From Protea cynaroides (Eukaryota; Streptophyta; Magnoliopsida; Proteales; Proteaceae), in NCBI GenBank assembly GCA_028583415.1, contig CM053269.1, positions 43,699,016 to 43,763,015 of the forward strand: a stretch of DNA of 64,000 nucleotides. The letters run 5' to 3'. The notes under the pieces are model-generated. The model was not told where the DNA came from and did no database searches. It saw only the letters and a program-made list of their open reading frames with translations. Shown here one piece after another: positions 55,612 through 64,000 of this stretch (position 1 is the stretch's first letter; each line of letters begins with the position of its first letter). The translations under genes were made by a program, and so were the position numbers.

Positions 55612-58600
55612 ATGACGATTGGCTCAGGAGGATCCAGTGTTGTTGGTGAGTCTTCCACCCTTTACGGTTTATGCTTCAATTTAATCTACTTCAGATGATT
55701 TTACAAATCTTTTGTTAGTAAATCATTTATTTTTTTCCTTGAATTTTGACTATCTTTGATAGAAACTCGTATGGGTTTGAGGAATTGAGTCTTCGATATT
55801 ATGGGCTCCTTTCAATTTTTTCTGTTTCTGTACTCTTCTTGCTCATTCTTATACAGGAATCCCTAATGGGTCTTTGATGATAAATTCTATGTTGTTCAGA
55901 CGATTTTGATTGTAAATCGTATTTCTGGGAGTTCTGCTTCTGGGTTTTTACCATGTTCTTTTGTTTTATTTATTCCGTTTCCGTTCCATTATTTTATTTT
56001 TGAGGAATAATGATCGTATTAATGCATCAATATCAAATTTTCATTATTTCCTAGCTTTGGGAGAATTCCATGGGATATGCAATGAAAGATTTATGATCTT
56101 TTGCTGAGGATGTCTTGTTTGCTATTTGTTACGTGTTCTTTCCATTTACACTTCCGGGAACTAAGTCAATAGTTTTTCTTTTGAGCGATGAATTTGCTGG
56201 TTTGACTGTTCGCTAAATGTCTGATTTGTTCTATGGTCTACTTTTACATTGTAAACAGATTTGCATTGTGTGTTTAACTTATCCTATGCTTGTGGTTCAG
56301 TTTGGTTGCAAGGGGAATTAAAAGGAAGGGAACTAAAAAATTTCAAATCTAAAAAGGAAACTTCTATAGTTCTAACACAAAATGATTGTATAAACTACCT
56401 CTATTTCTAGCCATATTTAGTAATGATACTCATTAGATGTAAAATTTATTTTACTTTTCAAATGTAAGGGAATTGGATGCAAAGTAAAATATAAGTTCAT
56501 AACTAAATAGGAAATGATCTGGAGTTAATTGTATAGTCATGTGATAGCATGTGCTGCAATTATTACAAAAGTTTCCTTTTTAAGTTAAAAAATTTCTCTT
56601 TCCTTCCTTTTAATTCCCCTTGCAACAAATCAGAGCCCATGTGAATAGACTATGAAGTTTTTATCTATATCTTTATCTTTGAGAGTGGAGTATTGTTGGC
56701 GCAAATAGTTTTGGCGCAAATAGTTTGCCAACTTCTTTTTTTCTACCAGAGTTTCAATGTATTCTTTCTACACGTATATGGTTTCTTGTATGCTTGGAAT
56801 AGAGTTTGAAGTTTTGGATTTATTCTTGAGCAACTACTACTGGCACAGAAAAGTGTCATTTTTTAATGTGTGTCTTAGTGCATTGTTTCTAGTTGTTTAT
56901 GGCAATTAAACTATAAAGTTCCTCTGATTAAGGATATATATTTCCATTCATTATCCATGTACAGGTATATTGCTGGCTCGGATAGATTACTGAATTTATC
57001 TCATTTATCCTTGACATCCACCTTTTATTCAATGTCACGTCTTATATGACTGTTACTTTTGGCAAATTCAGTGTAAGGTGTATAGTTGCCTTTATTCCTT
57101 CATCTAAGCTCATTGTGATTTTAGCTGTGTAAACACTGGGATGGCAGTGGGTGCTAATAATAATTTTATGGATCCATTATTGATTTCACGTTCGTGGGTG
57201 CTAATACCAAGAGGCTATCATTTGATACCTTCATATTTGAACATGTCTTTCCTTGATATGGTGTTCTTGTTATAATTTAGACCATGCCAGCTATAGACAT
57301 CTAATATTCTTTCCTTTTCCAATTAATGGGCATAGTAATGGTTCATTGATTGGAAGTTCTTATTTGGTATTTCAATTCCTCTGCCAATCTGGGGGCCGAA
57401 CCCTTTTATTGGTGTAAGGTGTCAATTCAGTCAGCTTGCTCATAGGTAAACAAAGAAAAAAGAGAAGATTCGTTGAGGATCATTAACCACATATAATCTG
57501 CATTCTATATATTGTATGGATTGGAAGCGACAGGCATTCACTGTGTGATGTAGAGAAAGAACTGTAAAAGGGATTTTTTTTTTTTCTTGAGATGTCCACT
57601 TGGGTATTTCATTGGAGTTGGGCTGTCAACAGGCCAGACTCATAGTTGATCTAACAGGATTAATATCCAAACCCATATCAATCAGATTATTCACTATCCT
57701 ATTAATAATCCAATGGATCTACTCATTAATCTGTGTTTGGATCTAATAATCAGATGCCCAGATTATGGTTCATGATATCTGATTAATTTGAGATTCCATT
57801 TATGGATCCGGATAACCGATATGCATTATTACTTGTTTGATGTATTACTTTATGGGGTGAGGGATTTGGATACAAGTTTTGGCCGCCTCGTTTTTTCTGA
57901 CCCATGGCTTTATTCCGCTTTTATCATAGTTGTCAAGGTGCCAAGGTGACCCAAGGCGATGGAGAGGTGTCTGGGTGCCTAGGCATACCCAGCGTACCCG
58001 AGGCGTTCCTTTCCATTAGAGGATTTATATAAAAGGGAGGGGTCACAGCATCAATATTTATTGTTTTTAATAGATATGCATGATTCCATGCATTATGGTG
58101 TATATATATGTACTTTATACATTCAATTAAAATGCTACAAATGGCATCAATTACAAAAATAAATAAATAATAAAATAAGGCGTGATACAATAAGGCGACC
58201 AACCGCGCATGGGTTGAAAGACTGCCTGGACGCCTAGGTGTTGCCTTGACAACTATGGCTTTTATTAGTCTTGTGGTAGTTAGTTGCGACCCAAACTTTG
58301 TGGACATCTTGTCCATATCATCATCTAATCATGGACTGAGTTTAAGTCCAATCTTAAATCATCATGTGTATGGATATTGCTTTAATACTAGTTTGAGAGA
58401 GTCACCTCTACGTATAGAATGGGGACCATTATAAAAACAAGAAGAAAATCCCCACACAAGGTGGGCCATATGGTTGAAATACAATAGGCCACTAATTTTG
58501 GCATATTGCAAATCTGGAACTCCTCATCTACCCAACCTTCAGAGAAACTGTTTACCAAAAGCGGGAAAAGAAAAAAACATTTATTAACAGAAGCATCATT

Positions 58601-59603
58601 ATCATGTGGCAGGCCTGATGGCGAATAGCTCGAATCATAGGTCATTAGCTCTGACTGGATCCTTCCCTAGTGGTTCTATCACTAATGTTTCCTTGCATTG
58701 GATCAGTCCTGAAGCATTCTCTACCAAGTCCTAAAGAATCTATGGAAAGCTGATAGAAAATCTATATTGATCCCTTCCTGATGTTATCAAGCTGTGCCAG
58801 ATCTTGTGAAGCATAGGCTGGGTCTCATATTCTATGAAACATTTGATAAAGGATCATCAAATCCCTTTGAATTTTATTCTGAAAAGCTTAAAACAATTAT
58901 GGAAAAAAATAAAGTATGAACTTATCAAGTGGGATGTGTTCAAGTTCTAACATGATTCCTGAGGTTAACTCTTCTGATTTCCATTTCCATGCATATGAAG
59001 GTTATAGTACTTATGATGATTCATTATCATTACATTGACCATCTCTTAGGAAGTAGAAAACAAGGGTATATTGATCTGAAGTTTGGTGGTTCTTTTGAAT
59101 TGAAGTAATCGAAGCTTTTATGTAATGACTTGATTTTCCAATCTTAGATTAGATATGTTGAAGGCAGTTTCATTTGAAGGTTTTTTTTTATTTAATTTTT
59201 ATTTTTTTAGTATAAATTGAAAAGCATCATAAGAAAGATATCTTATAGTGCAGGCCTCAGGCATACTGAGGTGTCTGTGCTGGAGGCATCCATGCTGCTC
59301 AGTTGAACTGTATGTGGTGCTAACATGGCTCTGACAGCCGAACATCACTTATGGTTGATTCGTGGCATGGATGCTCTTTGCACAGACCTTATTAAGCCCT
59401 AAGGCGAAGCTATAGTTCACTGATAGAACAGGGAGGGTTTCACACTTTAATATTGCCGTGCAGTTCCTAGAAACTTCAGACTGCTGGAAGAACTTGAACG
59501 AGGGGAAAAGGGTATTGGAGATGGTACGGTTAGCTATGGAATGGATGACGGAGATGATATTTATATGCGCTCTTGGACTGGTACTATAATTGGTCCTCAC
59601 AAT
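55612..59603 (+). CDS. UEV1: UEV1-type ubiquitin E2 variant, first 58 codons (exons 1-2)
   Basis: Exon 1 is 55612-55645 (MTIGSGGSSVV plus one base, donor G|GTGAGT); exon 2 is 59464-59603 (acceptor CCGTGCAG, donor AAT|GTAAGT). Joined in frame they give the conserved start of plant UEV1/MMZ proteins: MTIGSGGSSVV, then VPRNFRLLEELERGEKGIGD, ending IYMRSWTGTIIGPHN. Known of the family: a catalytically inactive E2-like protein (no active-site Cys) that pairs with UBC13 to build Lys63-linked ubiquitin chains, acting in DNA-damage tolerance and signalling. The full protein is about 145-160 residues. The remaining exons are not visible up to 64000, so they lie beyond the window or are lost. Intron 1 is 3818 bp and holds two MITEs. 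Splice signals and sequence are intact, so the gene is probably functional. Confidence 0.92.
56294..56637. mobile_element. 344-bp MITE in UEV1 intron 1
   Basis: Long imperfect terminal inverted repeats of about 60 bp. The left side carries GGTTCAGTTTGGTTGCAAGG followed by GGAATTAAAAGGAAGG. The right side, reverse complemented, reads GGCTCTGATTTGTTGCAAGG followed by GGAATTAAAAGGAAGG. AT-rich centre, no coding capacity. TSD not clear; the exact outer ends are uncertain by a few bases. Confidence 0.75.
57925..58257. mobile_element. 333-bp hAT-type MITE, copy B, in UEV1 intron 1
   Basis: TIRs CATAGTTGTCAAGG...CCTTGACAACTATG with a perfect 8-bp duplication GCTTTTAT (57917-57924 and 58258-58265). 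It is the same family as 9277-9610 but in the opposite orientation. Confidence 0.93.
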
Positions 59604-62479
59604 GTAAGTCTCCTGTTACTTTTGACATAGTTTATACATTTACTTGAAATATTTCTGCCATATCGGTTATATATCTGCTTATATCCTTCTTTTACTCCCC
59701 TCTCATAAACTATTGTTATTACCTTGTATATGGGTTTGCTAACCTGACGGTGTTAGTCAGGCAGTGGCCTTACCTTCCTATCTGAACATTGCACATGGGA
59801 TCCCCGACATCAGAAACCTGTAAAATAGGATGAGGGGTAAAAAGGAATAAAATATTTATCTGACTTATGATTGGATGGTCAGGTGAGATCATTGCTGTTG
59901 CAGCAGATTATAGGGATTTGGTCTCAAATCTCCATTCTTTTCACTCCTTTATCACTAAACTTTTCCTGTCATATGTGATATGAATTCATTTATGCTTTTT
60001 CTTTTATGCCTATTTTTTCATGTGTCAATTGACTCAATTACCATTTTGGAGTGGCTTTAAGTCTTTAGACTGAACACCATGAAGAGAAATCATTTTGTTG
60101 AGTTAGTGGGTCCATTAAAGAACAGGGAAAAGAAATCCCATGATTCGCATAGGCGAAAAATTGCAACAACACTCAAAACGTGTTGGTGCAAACTAAAGAT
60201 ATTGCACCAATTACCAATGTTCCTCCAATTTTCACGGTGTCTAATAAGAAAGGCCTGGTAAATAAGAATTTCAAGGTTAGGTTTTGAGTGGGGAGAAGAG
60301 AAATAAGGCTGTTTAGCTGATGGTCTGTAGCATACAGGAATGTGACCATGTAGGATGCAAAGCTAATAGCTTTTGGGCTTAAGCTAGAATAAACTCAGCT
60401 GGTATTTACTGGTTCTGACAATTTAATGGGAGAAAAGGATGGATAAGGCGTCCTTAAAAGGTTGTGGTTTGCTCTTTTATAGCTACAAAGTTGTGGCTCA
60501 AGGTTATTTATGTTCTGTTTACAGGCATTTATGGTATAACATTGATTAGGCTTGGTCTAGAATGAAGATGATGTTGTAGAGTACCATTGCATGAATATGG
60601 ACATGGGAATTGGAATGTTAGGGGTATGTGATGCAGGAAGTTTAGGAGAATCTTCAATCCTGCGGGGCTTAAATATGAATCTTACGGGTTCTATTTTCTA
60701 GAATAATGCGAGGGGAGGAATTATTAGTATTTTGAGTAATTAGTAGTATGAAACTTGTATTACTAAGAAGAAAAAGAATTGACCATGAAGAACTCACAAA
60801 AACGCTTAAAGATGCAAGGGACATAAGCAAGAATGCAATCGCCAGCATGAAGTAGCATAAAGCAGCAGCAGAAGTTTGACTGCAGCCAAGAGGAGAAGTA
60901 ATTCTCCTTCCTGCCATAAACCATTAACTTTTCATTCTTTAATCAATAAGTCTGAACTACAACTGCATATAGACTTCCAATCGTTCCTACTTCTATCATG
61001 ATTGGAGCTGCCAAAATTGTAATTGGTAGTCATGGTAGGAGTTTTACTCTGCGAGAAACTAAGGGGAGAGTCTTAGTCGTTTTTCCAACCAAAAAAAAAA
61101 AAAAAAGTCTTAGTAGTTTAGCTGGTCCTAGTAGAATAGGAATTAAAGAGATTCCATGTAAACACCCTGGGGGAACAATTGGAGTTTGGGCCTGGTAATT
61201 AAATAAAGAAAGGTCGTTCTCATGGGATATCTTTTTTCCTTGGCTGTATTCAAGGTTTTAAGCCTGCTATAATGCTCCATTTGCTGCTGATATGAGTTAT
61301 TGGTTCTTGTTTTAGCTATTACTCGGGTTTTTAGGGAGTTTGTCGTATTTCTTGAAATATTATTGTATTCTTGAAAATGATCTTTGTTGATGAAATTTCT
61401 TTTAGGCCCCGTTTGTTTGATAGGGTCTTAGTGGGGTGGGATTTATGGGATGGGATAATTGTACTATTTTACCCATAACCAGTGGATTCCAGGTGTGTTT
61501 AGATTAAGCGGATGGGAAATACGCAAAACCTAACAAAATCCTTGTTGGAACCCTGTCGGCTCCCAATTCTCCCACCCCACCTTCTTGAAAGTCCCAAAAA
61601 ATTGATGGGACTTTGCGTGCAGTCAGGGGGAAACTTACCAACAGTCTTATTTCTCTCTTTCCTCCCTTCTTTCATCTCCCTCTCTCTCTGCTCTCCGTAA
61701 TCTCTGTTCACTCCCACTTTTTGCTCCGTCTCTCTCCTCTCACTCCCTTGCTCTTGCTCTCTTGTTCTCTTTCTCGACAGCGGTTGGGCTGGATCGAGCC
61801 TGGGCTGGAGACGATTGAAGGCGAAGCTCTACAGAAGCTGAAACTCACAAATAAAAGGGCACTTGTCCACCTGTCTTCTTCTTCATACAACAAAGGTATG
61901 CGATCTGGAAACAAAACTTTCATGACAAAATCTGAAAATTATACAGAACAATGCTCAGAGAATAAAATTCAATCAAACCAGAAAAAGATTAACTGGAAAC
62001 ATAACTTCCATGACAAAAAATCTGAAACTTAGAAACGATGCTCAGAGAATACTTCAATCAAGACAAGTGGATGGATATTGTATTTTGGATCTTTTACATT
62101 AACTGCTTTGAGGATTGGTGTCTTGTCATCTTTTGGCCTATAGTTGTAGCTATGGTGCTTATCTATTGACTTCAGTTGTTATTAGAGATTATTATCTGGT
62201 GGGTCCATCTATCATTTTTTTTTTTTTTAGGGTCATCCTACTCTACTACGGCCATAAGATATATTGCACAAATGAAGACAGGAGAGTCAAACCCTTGGCT
62301 GCCTTAGTGCCTGCACTCTACTGCAAGGCAACCAACCAACTGTGCTAGCAGTTGTCTTCCCTCTATCTTTTGTTTGTTGTTGTCTCTGATTATTTTGCAT
62401 AGGTATTGAGGAGAGATATTTTGATTTGTTGCATTGGCTTATAATTATCTATTTGAGCCTTCTTATGCTTCTCCTTGAC
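59604..62479 (+). other. presumed UEV1 intron 2, first part
   Basis: No exon recognised. At 61405 the sequence GGCCCCGTTTGTTTG resembles a common MITE terminus, but I find no matching right end. A CT-rich block lies at 61650-61780. 61905-62062 is an imperfect tandem duplication with an 88-bp offset (CTGGAAACAWAACTTYCATG). T11 near 62217. Confidence 0.5.
61905..62062 (+). repeat. imperfect tandem duplication, 88-bp offset
   Basis: CTGGAAACA...ATGCTCAGAGAATA at 61905 recurs at 61993 with several changes. Confidence 0.8.
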
Positions 62480-62910
62480 CTGACTGGAAGGTGGAACTAC
62501 ACTTATTGGACCACTGGAACTATGAAGATCCAATCATGTCCAGCAGAATGGGGAGGTTCCAGGCAGAGGTGATCTGTGTATTCCTGGACGAATCAGCACC
62601 ATGGGTTGGGATGACCAGCTTTACTTGGATCTCAAAAGATTGTGTCCAGAATTTGTTGGAACTGTCTTGATTTTGTAGTCCACGTTCTAAGGTTTGTTTC
62701 ATCCAAATGTGGTAGATGGTGGTGCAGAATGCCAATTTCCCCAGCTTGTTGAAGTAGTTCTTTCCTCCAAAGTTTCTTCTTACCCATACCCAGTCTCTGT
62801 CAAAGGAGCGAGGTCATCGTCTCATAGGCCAGCAGCGATTTAGGATGCGGTTCCATAGATGGGAGGAGAAGGGGCAGTCAGAGGAAAGATGATCTAGGTC
62901 CTCTACCCCC
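62480..62910 (-). mobile_element. LINE 3' fragment (zf-RVT region)
   Basis: Minus-strand frames read HLSSDCPFSSHLWNRILNRC (about 62895-62835) and LAFCTTIYHIWMKQTLERG (about 62740-62690), the end of the zf-RVT domain. A very similar phrase, LAFCATIYHIWM, occurs in the minus-strand LINE at 6286-8468 (near 6600), so both are the same LINE family. Heavily truncated on both sides. Confidence 0.7.
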
Positions 62911-62961
62911 CCCCCCCCCCCAAAAAAAAAAAAAAAGAAAAGAAAAGAAAAAAAAAAACCT
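62907..62961 (+). repeat. C15 run followed by A-rich tract
   Basis: C15 (62907-62921), then A15 and AAAAG repeats to 62958. A likely site of length error. Confidence 0.9.
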
Positions 62962-64000
62962 GAACGAACATAAAACTGGAAAGCTTTGAACAAGCATAAC
63001 TAGTTGTCATGATCTGTCTGCATCAAAGGCAGCCTTTTATCGATGTTGGATTGAGGGTGGGTAAGCAAGGTGAGCTTTCATCTGACTTTTTTTTGGGGGG
63101 GAGGGGTTGAGGGGAGTTGAACACTCCAAAAGAAACAAAAAGATAGTACTGATCAGCTTAGCAGTCTATAAACTAAAAGGGTCATCAGAAGTATGTAATT
63201 TCAATGTAATCAAAGAACATCTGATTTCTCTGTAAATCACATCGGACAGAACAAAAGAGCGCACACAATAAAAACGTCTGTTTGGTTGCTTAGTGCCTGA
63301 AAATATTGTTGCCTTATATAAAAGGAAGTTCATCCTTCGATTTCATTTGTTCCATCTTGTCCACAATAGTGCGAACGCTGCCTGTCTGGCATTTGGCTCA
63401 TGGTTTTCCTGAAGTGCTAACGCTTAGACACTGAAGAGCCGAGATCAGGTGTGGACTGTTGATTCTGTTGGCACTGACACCTTAATGAACCAAAGGTGTG
63501 CCATACATGCTCCTTAAAAGCAATTCCTAGTTGATCCAGGCTGTAACTTTGATACAATGGCTAAGTAATTTGCAGTCGTAAGATTCACCTGAACTTTTCA
63601 ATTCTTAGTCAAACCAAGGTGTATCTGAAACAGTTTAACCTATGAGGGCATTTGAATCAACATGTCATAGTGAGGGTGTCATTTTGTGCTCAGAGCCTGA
63701 GAGCGACTAACAACCCTTGATGGTTGGCCAGCTTGGTTACATCTGACTATGATTGAATTATGTTTTACTAGTTCGATGGGTCATTGAAAAGGTTATGTAA
63801 TAGTTCAACAGTTAAAGTACCCTGGTAGCTCTGGTAGCTTTGTTTTGCTCTTTTGTACCATTGTTTCTCCTCTTTCGATGAATAAATCTCTCTTCCTGTT
63901 GCCTAAAAAAGAAAGAAGATAAGGTGCCCCGACTTGATGGAAAAGTGTGTACTGGAATTTACCATGTAGCTAGTTGGTACCTTTGTGTCGCAGACTGACA
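62962..64000. other. presumed UEV1 intron 2 or intergenic
   Basis: No exon found. 63840-63912 (TTTTGCTCTTTTGTACCATT ... CTAAAAAAGAAAG) looks like the 3' end of a plus-strand LINE with a short A tail, but there is no domain upstream to confirm it. Confidence 0.4.

Larger units (their letters stand above)
55646..59463 (+). other. UEV1 intron 1 (3818 bp)
   Basis: T-rich GT-AG intron containing a MITE at 56294-56637 and the hAT MITE at 57925-58257. No other coding sequence seen. Confidence 0.85.

Noticed and set aside
58388..58645. 85-codon minus-strand open frame in UEV1 intron 1
   Set aside because: No family resemblance and located in intron sequence; likely chance.
60070..60100. CATGAAG stretches considered as UEV1 exon 3
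   Set aside because: The translated context (ACCATGAAGAGAAATC) does not match the conserved TVHEGRIYQL region and lacks splice signals.
61405..62062. Possible MITE starting GGCCCCGTTTGTTTG
   Set aside because: No complementary right terminus found downstream, so the element cannot be delimited.
1..64000. tRNA or rRNA genes
   Set aside because: No cloverleaf-compatible sequence or rRNA stretch recognised; tRNA-Met similarity occurs only as retrotransposon primer-binding sites.

Overview
This is a stretch of flowering-plant nuclear DNA. It is AT-rich, has GT-AG introns and plant-specific proteins, and is crowded with plant-type transposable elements (hAT, Mutator-like foldback, Ty1/copia, L1-type and RTE-type LINEs, MITEs). 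The GIR1-like and UEV1 proteins are typical angiosperm versions. I cannot name the species from the sequence. Only three host genes look intact or potentially functional, and together they cover little of the window.

Layout. 1-4432: two degraded hAT transposons; the right end of one interrupts the transposase reading frame of the other. 4433-9000: a LINE tail, a featureless stretch, then a 5'-truncated minus-strand LINE (6286-8468) between 12-bp target duplications. 9025-9610: a local duplication carrying a 334-bp hAT MITE with an 8-bp TSD and a 51-bp palindromic miniature of it. 10-23 kb: repeat debris, namely LTR remnants, 'GGTTTGGTT'-rich degenerate elements, two GC-rich foldback elements with 9-10-bp TSDs (15591-15828, 19247-19383), a LINE RNase H fragment, a SINE relic and tandem duplications. 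23531-25749: a second truncated LINE, plus strand.

27.5-28.6 kb: a compact GIR1-like EAR-repressor gene. 28.6-38 kb: mostly unrecognised intergenic DNA with LTR-like pieces. 38603-41.7 kb (minus): an RRM + CCHC zinc-knuckle + Arg/Ser-rich protein gene with a 5'UTR intron ending exactly at the ATG. 41.9-42.7 kb: the 3' end of an RTE-type LINE with a (TTG)n tail. 42996-45859: a copia element with both LTRs that keeps gag and protease but lacks integrase, RT and RNase H. 47.8 kb: a third foldback element. 48.9-49.8 kb: two broken host-gene fragments (RRA-like glycosyltransferase N-terminus, LRX-like leucine-rich repeats). 52.1-53.8 kb: a copia RT fragment split by an 874-bp element, abutting an inverted copia integrase fragment.

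55612 onward: the 5' part of a UEV1 ubiquitin E2-variant gene. Exon 1 and exon 2 are separated by a 3.8-kb intron holding two MITEs; the remaining exons lie beyond the window or are absent.

The host genes are unrelated (transcriptional co-repression, RNA processing, ubiquitin chain building) and form no pathway. I found no new multi-gene system. The most unusual signal is the trio of GC-rich foldback elements that share only a roughly 20-bp terminal signature and a 9-10-bp target duplication while their long hairpin arms are unrelated.
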